From Betaproteobacteria bacterium (GTDB taxonomy: Bacteria > Pseudomonadota > Gammaproteobacteria > Burkholderiales > SG8-41), in assembly GCA_016192825.1 (NCBI GenBank), contig JACPTK010000099.1, positions 1-64,000 on the forward strand: DNA of 64,000 nucleotides, written 5' to 3'. The notes under the pieces were generated by a model. The model did not search any database. It saw only the letters and a list, made by a program, of their open reading frames with translations, and was not told the DNA's origin. The position numbers and the translations under genes are program-made. Shown in pieces: positions 33,762 to 41,774 of the stretch; position 1 is the first letter of the stretch, and each line of letters starts with the position of its first letter.

Positions 33762-35114
33762 CTAGCGCATTCCTGGGAACATGCCCTTCATGTTCCGCAT
33801 CATCTTCGCGAACCCGCCCTTCGCCATCATTTTCATCATCTTCTGCGTCTGCTCGAACTGGTTGAGCAGCCGGTTCACTTCCTGAACCGTGACTCCGGCG
33901 CCGGCCGCGATGCGGCGCTTGCGCGAGGCCTTGAGGAGGTCGGGCTTCGCGCGCTCCCGCGGCGTCATCGCGTTGATGATGCCCTCGATGCGGCGGATCG
34001 CCTTGTCATCCATGCCCGGCGCGCCCTGCGCGAGCTGCCCGAGGTTGCCGGGCAGCTTGTCCGCGAGCGCGGCGATCCCGCCCATCTTCTTCATCTGCGC
34101 GACCTGCTGGCGAAAATCCTCGAGGTCGAAGTCCTTTCCCGATTTGACCTTCTTCGCGAGCTTCTCCGCCTCCTCGCGGTCCACGCCCTTGCGCACGTCC
34201 TCGATGAGCGAGAGCACGTCGCCCATGCCGAGAATGCGCGAGGCCATGCGGTCGGGATGGAACGGCTCCAGGGCGGCGAGCTTCTCGCCGACACCGGCGA
34301 ACTTGATCGGCTTGCCGGTGATGCTCCGCACCGAGAGCGCCGCGCCGCCGCGCGCGTCGCCATCGAGCTTGGTGAGAATGACGCCGGTCAGCGGCAGCGC
34401 GTCGGCGAACGCCTTTGCGGTGTTGACCGCGTCCTGCCCCTGCATCGCGTCCACCACGAACAGCGTCTCGACGGGGCGCAGCGCGCCATGGAGCTCGCTG
34501 ATCTCTCGCATCATCGCCGCGTCGATCGCGAGCCGCCCGGCGCTGTCCACGATCAGCACGTCCGCGTAGTGCGTGCGCGCGTGATCGAGGGCGCGCGTCG
34601 CGATGGCCAGCGGCTTTTCGCCGGCGGCGGAAGGGAAGAATTCGGCTTCGGCCTGGGCGGCGAGCGTCTTGAGCTGCTCGATCGCCGCCGGGCGATAGAC
34701 ATCGCAGCTCGCGAGCAGCACCTTCTTCTTCAGTTCGGACTTGAGCCAGCGCGCAAGCTTGCCCGCGGTGGTGGTCTTGCCCGAGCCCTGCAGCCCCGCG
34801 AGCAGGACCACGGCGGGCGGGCGGGCCGCGAGATCGAGCGCGTCGTTCTTCTCGCCCATGAGCGCGACGAGCTCGCGGTAGACCACCCCCACCGCCGCCT
34901 GTCCCGGCGTCAGGCTGCCGCTCACTTCCTCGCCCAGCGCCTTCTCGCGCACGCGCTCGATGAACGTGCGCACCACCGGCAGCGCGACATCGGCCTCCAG
35001 CAGCGCCATGCGCACCTCGCGCAGGGCCTCCTGGATGTTCGACTCGGTGAGACGCGCCTCGCCGCGCAGCGTCTTGACGACGCGCGAGAGGCGCCCGGTC
35101 AGGCTGTCAAACAT
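33762..35114 (-). CDS. ffh: Signal recognition particle protein (SRP54)
   Basis: A 450-residue SRP GTPase that binds signal sequences of nascent membrane proteins and delivers ribosomes to FtsY. The N and G domains carry GLQGSGKTTTAGKLA (about residue 108), DSAGRLAID and TKLDGDARGG. The C-terminal M domain is Met-rich (QTQKMMKMMAKGGFAKMMRNMKGMFPGMR). It is divergent from the YpjD-like gene, as in many proteobacteria. Confidence 0.97.
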   Translation of the reverse strand: MFDSLTGRLSRVVKTLRGEARLTESNIQEALREVRMALLEADVALPVVRTFIERVREKALGEEVSGSLTPGQAAVGVVYRELVALMGEKNDALDLAARPPAVVLLAGLQGSGKTTTAGKLARWLKSELKKKVLLASCDVYRPAAIEQLKTLAAQAEAEFFPSAAGEKPLAIATRALDHARTHYADVLIVDSAGRLAIDAAMMREISELHGALRPVETLFVVDAMQGQDAVNTAKAFADALPLTGVILTKLDGDARGGAALSVRSITGKPIKFAGVGEKLAALEPFHPDRMASRILGMGDVLSLIEDVRKGVDREEAEKLAKKVKSGKDFDLEDFRQQVAQMKKMGGIAALADKLPGNLGQLAQGAPGMDDKAIRRIEGIINAMTPRERAKPDLLKASRKRRIAAGAGVTVQEVNRLLNQFEQTQKMMKMMAKGGFAKMMRNMKGMFPGMR

Positions 35115-35159
35115 GGATTTTTCATCGCCCCGTGACGGTTGGTGTAGACTCGAAAACTG

Positions 35160-35987
35160 ATGGAAATTCTACCTTACCTCGCCAACGCGGTGCTCTACGC
35201 GGCGCTGGCAATCTATTTCTGGCGCACGCGCTGGAGCCCGGCGGGCGATGTGGCGGCAAACGGGGCCGCCTTCAACGTATTCGAGCACTACGCGGTGCTC
35301 GCGCCGCTCGCCCTTCACACCTGGCTGCTCGCGCGCGCCGCGTTCGCGCCGGACGGGCTGCATCTTGGCGTCGGGAACGCAGTCTCGGCGATTCTGTGGC
35401 TCACCGTGTTGATCTACTGGCTTGGCAATTTCTACTACCGGCTCGACGGCCTGCAATCGCTCGTGCTGCCGGTGGCGGCGGCGGCCGCGCTGCTGCCGGC
35501 GGCATTCCCCTCGCTGAAACCCCTGCCCAACACGGATCTCGTGGCGTTCAAGATCCACCTGCTGATCGCGATGCTCGCCTACAGCCTGTTCACCATCGCC
35601 TCCCTGCACGTGCTGCTGATGGCCCTCCTCGAACGGCGGCTTCACGACGGCAGCCTGCCGCGGGCGCTGCGGGCGCTGCCGCCGCTGCTCGCGATGGAGA
35701 CGCTGCTGTTCCGCATCCTCTGGGCCGGATTCATCCTGCTTACCCTTACGCTCGCGACCGGGGTCGTGTATTCGGAGGAGCTGTTCGGGCGCGCCGCGAG
35801 ATTCAACCACAAGACGGTGTTCAGCGTGCTGTCCTGGATCATCTTCGCAGCGCTGCTGGGCGGGCGGCACATCTACGGCTGGCGCGGGCGGGTCGCCGTG
35901 CGCTGGACGCTCACCGGCTTTCTCATGCTGGTGCTCGCCTACATCGGCAGCAAGTTCGTTCTGGAAGTGGTACTTGGAAGGGCGTGA
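35160..35987 (+). CDS. Cytochrome c assembly (CcsA/YpjD-like) inner-membrane protein
   Basis: A 275-residue protein with eight predicted membrane helices, the length of the YpjD/HemX group next to ffh in proteobacteria. Haem-handling His residues are present (HYAVLAPLALHTWLL near the N-terminus, IHLLIAMLAYSLFT in the middle, FNHKTVFSVLSWIIFAALLGGRHIYGWRG near the end). It probably supports cytochrome c or haem trafficking; the exact role of this group is unsettled. The stop codon opens a repeat array. Confidence 0.88.
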   Translation: MEILPYLANAVLYAALAIYFWRTRWSPAGDVAANGAAFNVFEHYAVLAPLALHTWLLARAAFAPDGLHLGVGNAVSAILWLTVLIYWLGNFYYRLDGLQSLVLPVAAAAALLPAAFPSLKPLPNTDLVAFKIHLLIAMLAYSLFTIASLHVLLMALLERRLHDGSLPRALRALPPLLAMETLLFRILWAGFILLTLTLATGVVYSEELFGRAARFNHKTVFSVLSWIIFAALLGGRHIYGWRGRVAVRWTLTGFLMLVLAYIGSKFVLEVVLGRA

Positions 35988-36152
35988 CCCTCGACTCGCG
36001 ACCCGCGGGCCGAAAACCGGAATCGCAGTGGACAGGATGTGCCGGGTTGGACCCCATTCCCTGTCACCAGTACTTCGCCACGGGTTCCAGGATAAACAGG
36101 ATCTAACAGATCAACACCAAACACGACCCGCGAGCCGCGACCCGCGAGTCAC
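35984..36152. repeat. GACCCGCGA repeat spacer behind the YpjD-like gene
   Basis: A TGACCCTCGACTCGCGACCC run (35985-36004) starts at the stop codon. A second run, GACCCGCGAGCCGCGACCCG (36125-36144), ends just before the next gene's start. Between them lies GGATAAACAGGATCTAACAG (36089-36108), which resembles the ACAGGATT repeat at 20469-20582. Confidence 0.65.
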
Positions 36153-36164
36153 CAAGGTGCAACC

Positions 36165-37460
36165 ATGGAAATGCTGATTCTCGCCTTCCTGATATGCCTC
36201 AACGGCGTCCTCGCGATGTCCGAGGTGGCGCTGCTCACCGCGCGCAAGCCCCGGCTGGCCGCGCTCGCGAACCGGGGCGACGCCCTGGCCGCCGCCGCCG
36301 TGAAGCTGGGCGGCGAGCCGACGCGCTTCCTGTCCACCGTCCAGATCGGCATCACGTCCATCGGGCTGCTCAACGGGATTTTCGGCGAAGCCGTCCTCGC
36401 CGCGCCGCTGGGCGCCTGGATGCAATCAATGGGACTGGAAGAGAAGGCGAGCGGCGCCGCCGCGACTGCCGTCGTCGTGGTCTCCGTAACCTACGTCTCC
36501 ATCGTCGTGGGCGAGCTGGTTCCCAAACGCCTCGGGCAGCACAACGCGGAGAACATCGCCCGGCTGGTTGCGTGGCCGATGCGCTCGCTCGCGGTGATTT
36601 CCGCTCCGTTCGTTCAACTGCTGTCGGCGTCCACCGACGCCATCCTGATGCCGATGCTCAAGCTGCTGCGCATCCGGCCGCAGGAATCCGGCGCGCAGCC
36701 GCTCTCGGCCGAGGAGATACGCACCATCGTGCTGGAGTCCTCGAATTTCCTCCCGAAAAAACACGTTTCGATCCTCCTCAACCTGTTCGATCTCGAGGCG
36801 GTCACGGTGAACGATGTGATGGTCCCGCGCAACCACGTGGAGGCGGTGGATATCGCCGCGCCCCTCGAGCAGATCCGGCAGCAGCTCGCGACCGCGCACC
36901 ACCGCCGGGTGCTGGTCTACGAGGGCAACCTCGACAACGTGCTCGGCACGCTGCGGACGCGCGACGTGCTCACTCGCGTGCAGAACGAGATGCTCACCCG
37001 GGAGCGGCTGAAGGAAATCATCCGCGAGCCGCACTTCGTGCCGGCCGGCACGCCGCTGTTTTCCCAGATGCAGAACTTCCAGGAACAGAAGGACCGCATG
37101 AGCCTGGTGGTGGACGAGTACGGCGAGCTGATGGGCTTGGTGACGATGGAGGACATCCTGGAGGAGATCATCGGCGAGTTCACCACGCAGTCGCCGCTGC
37201 AGACCGGCGGTTTCACCCGGCAGGCCGACGGCAGCTATCTCGTGGAGGGCGCGACGCTGCTGCGGGAGCTCAACCGCAAGCTGGGCTTCGGCTTTCCACT
37301 CGACGGGCCGAAGACGCTGAGCGGGCTCATCCTCGAGCACCTGCAGGACATTCCCGTCACCGGCACCAGCATGAAGATCGCCGGCCACCCCCTGGAGATC
37401 GTCCAGACCCACGGGCGGGTGGTGAAAGCGGTGCGGGTTTTCCCGCTGGTTGACCGCTGA
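36165..37460 (+). CDS. CNNM/CorC (YfjD-type) hemolysin-family membrane protein
   Basis: A 431-residue protein of the HlyC/CorC group. The N-terminal DUF21 membrane domain (helices around residues 1-20, 60-80, 95-120 and 130-155, with ELVPKRLGQHNAE) is followed by a CBS pair (VMVPRNHVEAVD to TRDVL, and VDEYGELMGLVTMEDILEEIIGE). A C-terminal CorC_HlyC transporter-associated domain (LVEGATLLRELNRKLGF) completes it. Related proteins act in Mg2+/Co2+ efflux or membrane integrity. The position next to ypjD and ffh matches E. coli yfjD. Confidence 0.92.
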   Translation: MEMLILAFLICLNGVLAMSEVALLTARKPRLAALANRGDALAAAAVKLGGEPTRFLSTVQIGITSIGLLNGIFGEAVLAAPLGAWMQSMGLEEKASGAAATAVVVVSVTYVSIVVGELVPKRLGQHNAENIARLVAWPMRSLAVISAPFVQLLSASTDAILMPMLKLLRIRPQESGAQPLSAEEIRTIVLESSNFLPKKHVSILLNLFDLEAVTVNDVMVPRNHVEAVDIAAPLEQIRQQLATAHHRRVLVYEGNLDNVLGTLRTRDVLTRVQNEMLTRERLKEIIREPHFVPAGTPLFSQMQNFQEQKDRMSLVVDEYGELMGLVTMEDILEEIIGEFTTQSPLQTGGFTRQADGSYLVEGATLLRELNRKLGFGFPLDGPKTLSGLILEHLQDIPVTGTSMKIAGHPLEIVQTHGRVVKAVRVFPLVDR

Positions 37461-37582
37461 AATCCCGCCGCCGCCGGCGCCGTGTGGCAAACTGGGCTTT
37501 ACAAAGCCGCTGAACATGTGCATCATTTTGTTAATAAGCGCACCTAAGCTATTGGTTCATTAGGGCAATCGGGAGAATCATC

Positions 37583-38812
37583 ATGGCAACTGCGGCCGCG
37601 GCAGCCAGGAAACCGGACGTCAAGGAATCCAATTTCACCTGGGTCGGCACGGACAAAGCCAACAAGACCGTGCGGGGCGAGATGAAGGCGACCGGGGAGG
37701 CCCAGGTCAACGCGACGCTGCGCCGCCAGGGCATCCGGGTCGTCGAGATCAAGAAGCAGAGGCTGGGCCGCGGCGGCTCGATCACCGACAAGGACGTCAC
37801 GCTGTTCGTGCGGCAGCTCGCGACCATGATGAAATCCGGCGTGCCGCTGCTGCAGGCCTTCGACATCGTCGGCAAGGGCCACACCAATCCGGCGGTCGCG
37901 CGCCTGCTGATGGACGTCAAGACCGATGTCGAAACCGGGGCGAGCCTGAAACAGGCGTTCGAGAAGCACCCGCTCTACTTCGACGCCCTGTTCTGCAACC
38001 TCGTCGGCGCGGGCGAGGCGGCCGGTATCCTGGACTCGCTGCTCGACCGGCTCGCGACCTACAAGGAAAAGATCCTCGCCATCAAGGCCAAGATCAAGTC
38101 CGCCCTGTTCTATCCGGTGGCGATCATCATCGTGGCGTTCGTCATCACGGCGGTGATCATGATCTTCGTGATCCCGGCGTTCAAGAGCGTGTTCTCGAGC
38201 TTCGGCGCCGACCTGCCGACCCCGACGCTGATCGTGATGGCGATATCCGAGGTCTTCGTGGATTACTGGTGGGCCATCTTCGGCAGCATCGGCGGCGCGG
38301 GCTACATGTTCTTCTGGACCTGGAAGCGCTCCGCGAAGATGCAGGCCTTCATGGACCGGGTGATGCTGCGGCTGCCGGTGTTCGGCGACCTCGTGCGCAA
38401 GTCGTGCATTGCGCGCTGGACCCGGACGCTGTCCACCATGTTCGCCGCGGGCGTGCCGCTGGTCGAGGCGCTCGAATCCGTCGCCGGCGCCTCCGGCAAT
38501 TACGAATACTACGTCGCGACCAAGAAGATCCAGGGCGAGGTCTCGACCGGCTCGAGCCTGACCTCCTCCATGCAGGGCACCGACGTCTTTCCCAGCATGG
38601 TGATCCAGATGGTGCAGATCGGCGAGGAAGCGGGCTCGCTCGATGCCATGCTGAGCAAGGTCGCCGACTTCTTCGAGGCCGAGGTGGACGAGGCCGTGGA
38701 GGCGCTGTCGAGCCTGATGGAGCCCATGATCATGGTGGTGCTCGGCACGCTGATCGGCGGCCTCGTGGTCGCGATGTACCTGCCGATCTTCAAGCTGGGC
38801 GCGGCGGTCTAA
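37583..38812 (+). CDS. pilC: Type IV pilus inner-membrane platform protein PilC
   Basis: A 409-residue type II secretion F-domain protein, the platform for pilus assembly. Two GspF domains are seen: VTLFVRQLATMMKSGVPLLQAFDIVGKG, GASLKQAFEKHPLYFDALFCNLVGAGEAAG and LSTMFAAGVPLVEALESVAGASGN are the conserved blocks, with three membrane helices. PilB, usually just upstream, is absent here. pilD follows after a heptad repeat spacer. Confidence 0.95.
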   Translation: MATAAAAARKPDVKESNFTWVGTDKANKTVRGEMKATGEAQVNATLRRQGIRVVEIKKQRLGRGGSITDKDVTLFVRQLATMMKSGVPLLQAFDIVGKGHTNPAVARLLMDVKTDVETGASLKQAFEKHPLYFDALFCNLVGAGEAAGILDSLLDRLATYKEKILAIKAKIKSALFYPVAIIIVAFVITAVIMIFVIPAFKSVFSSFGADLPTPTLIVMAISEVFVDYWWAIFGSIGGAGYMFFWTWKRSAKMQAFMDRVMLRLPVFGDLVRKSCIARWTRTLSTMFAAGVPLVEALESVAGASGNYEYYVATKKIQGEVSTGSSLTSSMQGTDVFPSMVIQMVQIGEEAGSLDAMLSKVADFFEAEVDEAVEALSSLMEPMIMVVLGTLIGGLVVAMYLPIFKLGAAV

Positions 38813-38887
38813 AGGCGGGATTGAGGACTGAGTCGCCAGGATTGAGGGTGAGCCGCAATCCTCAATCCCCGATCCTCGATCCTCAAT
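38810..38887. repeat. Heptad repeat hairpin between pilC and pilD
   Basis: GGATTGAGGACTGAG and GGATTGAGGGTGAG (left) versus GCAATCC, TCAATCC, CCGATCC, TCGATCC, TCAATGA (right, 38855-38889). The left array opens at the pilC stop, and the last heptad contains the pilD start codon ATG. Confidence 0.85.
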
Positions 38888-39746
38888 GAGTTTCGTCTCG
38901 GTCCTCCAAGGCCATCCCGCGTTTCTCGTCATCCTTGCCGTGCTGCTCGGCCTGATGGTCGGCAGCTTCCTGAATGTCGTCATCCACCGCCTGCCGAAGA
39001 TGCTGGAGCACCAGTGGCGCGCGGAATGCGCCGACCTGACCGGCGCCGCGCCGCCGGCTCCGGAAACGTTCAACCTGCTGGTGCCGCGCTCGGCCTGCCC
39101 GAAGTGCGGGCACCGGATCGCCGCGCTCGAGAACATCCCGGTCGCGAGCTACATCGCCCTCGGTGGCAAGTGCTCCGCCTGCCGCGCGCCGATTTCGCTC
39201 CGCTACCCCGTGGTCGAGACGCTCGCCGGGGCCTTCGCCGGCTACATCGCCTGGCGCTACGGCCTGAGCGCCGCGCTGTTCGGGGCCCTGATCTTCACCT
39301 GGGCGATGATCGCGCTCGCCTTCATCGATCTCGACACGTTCTATCTGCCGGACAGCATCACGCTGCCTCTGCTCTGGACGGGCCTGCTGTTCAACCTCGG
39401 GGCGACCTTCACCGACATCCGCTCCGCGGTGATCGGCACCGCCGCCGGCTACCTCGCGCTGTGGACGGTGTACTGGGTCTACAAGCTCGCCACCGGCAAG
39501 GACGGCATGGGCTACGGGGATTTCAAGCTGCTCGCCGCGATCGGCGCCTGGCTCGGCTGGAAAATGCTGCCGCTCACGATCCTGCTCTCCTCCCTCGTCG
39601 GCGCGGCCGTGGGCATCGGGTTGATCGTGTTCGCCCGCCACGGGCGCGACCAGCCGATTCCGTTCGGCCCCTACCTCGCCATCGCCGGCTTGATTGCGCT
39701 GTTCTGGGGCGAGCAGCTGACCCGGCAGTACCTGAACCTCTTCTAA
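38886..39746 (+). CDS. pilD: Prepilin peptidase / N-methyltransferase PilD
   Basis: A 286-residue inner-membrane aspartic protease that cleaves and methylates type IV prepilins. The zinc-type double CxxC is present: SACPKCGHRI and GKCSACRAPIS. The catalytic aspartates lie in FIDLDTFYLPD and GKDGMGYGDFKLLAA. The start codon lies inside a heptad repeat. coaE follows after 6 bases. Confidence 0.96.
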   Translation: MSFVSVLQGHPAFLVILAVLLGLMVGSFLNVVIHRLPKMLEHQWRAECADLTGAAPPAPETFNLLVPRSACPKCGHRIAALENIPVASYIALGGKCSACRAPISLRYPVVETLAGAFAGYIAWRYGLSAALFGALIFTWAMIALAFIDLDTFYLPDSITLPLLWTGLLFNLGATFTDIRSAVIGTAAGYLALWTVYWVYKLATGKDGMGYGDFKLLAAIGAWLGWKMLPLTILLSSLVGAAVGIGLIVFARHGRDQPIPFGPYLAIAGLIALFWGEQLTRQYLNLF

Positions 39747-39752
39747 GCCGCC

Positions 39753-40358
39753 ATGCCATTTTGCGTGGGCCTCACCGGCGGCATCGGATCGGGCAAATCC
39801 ACCGCCGCGAAGATGTTCCGGGAACTCGGCGCCGCGGTGGTGGACACCGATGAGATCTCGCGCGAGCTGACCGCCGCCGACGGCGGCGCCATGGCTGCGA
39901 TTCGGGCGCAGTTCGGACCGGGATACGTTGCGGCGGACGGCAGCCTCGACCGCGACCGCATGCGGCGCCTCGTGTTCGGGGACGCCGGGGCCAGGAAAAA
40001 GCTCGAGGCGATCCTGCACCCGTTGATCCGCGCGGCCGCGCGCGCCCGGGTCGCCGCCGCGTCCGCCGCCTACGTCATCCTGGTGGTTCCCTTGCTCTTC
40101 GAAACCGGCGCCTGCCTGGATCTCGCCAATCGCGTGCTGGTGGTGGATTGCAGCGAGGCGCGCCAGATCGAGCGCGCCACGCGGCGCAGCGGCATATCCG
40201 CCGACGAGGTGCGCGCGATCATGGCGTCGCAGCTGGCGCGCGCCGCGCGCATCGCGCGCGCCGACGACGTGCTCGACAATGACGCTGGCATCGAGGCGCT
40301 GCGCCGCCGGGTCGGGGAGCTTCATGCCATATACCTCACACTGGCGCGCGGAGCGTGA
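39753..40358 (+). CDS. coaE: Dephospho-CoA kinase
   Basis: A 201-residue kinase for the last step of coenzyme A synthesis. The P-loop GLTGGIGSGKSTAAKMF is at residues 6-22, and VVDTDEISRELTA and LVVPLLFETG are the substrate blocks. It is co-transcribed with pilD. Confidence 0.95.
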   Translation: MPFCVGLTGGIGSGKSTAAKMFRELGAAVVDTDEISRELTAADGGAMAAIRAQFGPGYVAADGSLDRDRMRRLVFGDAGARKKLEAILHPLIRAAARARVAAASAAYVILVVPLLFETGACLDLANRVLVVDCSEARQIERATRRSGISADEVRAIMASQLARAARIARADDVLDNDAGIEALRRRVGELHAIYLTLARGA

Positions 40359-40497
40359 GGCCGCGGCCGCGCCGCAAGCCGCGAATCCCCCTCCGAAAGA
40401 GAAGCTTAACTCTTTATTTTTGGTGGCTTTTGGTCAATACTGAGCGCCTACGCAACGCCGGCCCCCCCGGCGCAATCGACAACAGGCCTCGGACGCC

Positions 40498-41253
40498 GTG
40501 ATCAGCTACGAGTACCCACTGAGCGAGCGCGTGCGCACGCTGCTGCGGCTCGAGGACCTGTTCGAGCGCGTCGATTACTTCCTGCACAAGAACGAACCGA
40601 ACGAGCATCACGTCGCGCTGCTTTCGATCTTCGAGATACTCGAGGTTTCGGGTCGCGCGGACCTCAAGTCCGACTTGCTGCAGGAACTGGAGCGCCAGAA
40701 GCACACGCTCGAGTCCCTGCGCGAGAATCCGGAGGTGTCGGAGGAGGCGCTCGACAACGTGCTCTGGCAGATCGACCAGGCGTCCTCGCGCCTGTTCCAG
40801 GCGTCGGGCAAGATCGGGCAGGAGCTGCGCGAAAACGAGTGGCTGATGAGCATCCGCCAGCGCACCAGCATCCCGGGCGGCGTCTGCGAGTTCGACCTGC
40901 CGTCGTACCACTACTGGCTGCAACAGGGCCCGGACCAGCACCGCCACGACCTGCAGTTGTGGCTCGCGCCGTTCCTGCCGATGCGGGACGCGATCGCGAT
41001 CGTGCTGCGGCTTCTGCGCGAGTCCGGCAAGACGACCTCGCAGGTCGCCTACCAGGGCGTGTACCAGCAGATGATGGCGGGGCGCCTGTCGCAGATGATC
41101 CGCCTCCGGCTGAGGCGCGAATATCACTGCGTGCCGGAAATCAGCGCCAACAAGTACGCGCTCAACATCCGCTTCACCACCCAGGAAGGCATGCAGCGGC
41201 CCAAGGCGGCCGAGGCTGATGTCGAGTTCGAGCTCACGTTTTGTAATCTGTAG
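40498..41253 (+). CDS. zapD: Cell division protein ZapD (YacF)
   Basis: A 251-residue FtsZ-bundling protein. The N-terminal ISYEYPLSERVRTLLRLEDLFERV is highly typical, as are RQRTSIPGGVCEFDLPSYHYWLQQ and the closing beta-rich segment with NKYALNIRF. GTG start at 40498. It stabilises Z-ring protofilaments at midcell. Confidence 0.95.
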   Translation: MISYEYPLSERVRTLLRLEDLFERVDYFLHKNEPNEHHVALLSIFEILEVSGRADLKSDLLQELERQKHTLESLRENPEVSEEALDNVLWQIDQASSRLFQASGKIGQELRENEWLMSIRQRTSIPGGVCEFDLPSYHYWLQQGPDQHRHDLQLWLAPFLPMRDAIAIVLRLLRESGKTTSQVAYQGVYQQMMAGRLSQMIRLRLRREYHCVPEISANKYALNIRFTTQEGMQRPKAAEADVEFELTFCNL

Positions 41254-41261
41254 AGAACATC

Positions 41262-41416
41262 GGCCACGGAATCACACGGAAATACACGGACTCAGAAACA
41301 AGGACGCTTTCGCGGCGGAACCCCGTCTGAAATATGGAAAGAACGAAGCATTTGAATTGAATTGATTTATTTTCCTTGCCCTTGAACTTCCGTGCCCGTC
41401 CGTGTGTTTCCGTGGC
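41262..41416. repeat. ACACGGAA repeat pair in the zapD-yacG spacer
   Basis: The left GCCACGGAATCACACGGAAA plus TACACGGA (41262-41289) is complementary to the right TTCCGTGCCCGTCCGTGTG plus TTTCCGTGGC (41388-41416). About 100 AT-rich bases lie between them. The left array follows the zapD stop codon by 11 bases. Confidence 0.8.
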
Positions 41417-41464
41417 AAATTCTTGCTCTTGATCTTTGCTCCATGAAATTCTCAGTGTGCTTCC

Positions 41465-41674
41465 GTGGCTGAATCCCGTACCGTCGTCTGCCCGACCTGC
41501 GGCAAGAGCGTGGCATGGACGCCGGAGAACGCCTGGCGTCCATTCTGCTCCGAGCGCTGCAAGCTGATCGACCTCGGCGCGTGGGCAACGGAGCGCTACC
41601 GGGTACCAGTAGTGGAAGACAAGGATCAGCCGGAAACCGCGGCACCTGATGAACCCGCGGGGCGCGGCTCCTAG
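41465..41674 (+). CDS. yacG: DNA gyrase inhibitor YacG
   Basis: A 69-residue zinc protein with the Cys4 pattern CPTCGKS and [22 protein letters not shown]. It binds GyrB and is always near coaE/zapD. The start is GTG at 41465. The TAG stop is the first triplet of a GTTCAAA heptad array. Confidence 0.94.
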   Translation: MAESRTVVCPTCGKSVAWTPENAWRPFCSERCKLIDLGAWATERYRVPVVEDKDQPETAAPDEPAGRGS

Positions 41675-41745
41675 TTCAAAGTTCCAAGTTCAAGGTTCAA
41701 AGCAAGAACTCGGGCCTGGGAACTTTGAACCTGGGACTTCGAACG
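41672..41745. repeat. GTTCAAA heptad hairpin behind yacG
   Basis: GTTCAAA, GTTCCAA, GTTCAAG, GTTCAAA (41674-41701) is matched by AACTTTGAACCTGGGACTTC GAAC (41721-41744). The convergent TRAP permease gene ends 30 bases beyond. Confidence 0.85.
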
Positions 41746-41774
41746 CCGGACACCAGTCCCGCCAAGCTGCCCGC

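Noticed and set aside
33597-35135. A 512-codon plus-strand frame
   Set aside because: Antisense shadow of ffh; low-complexity Arg/His composition.
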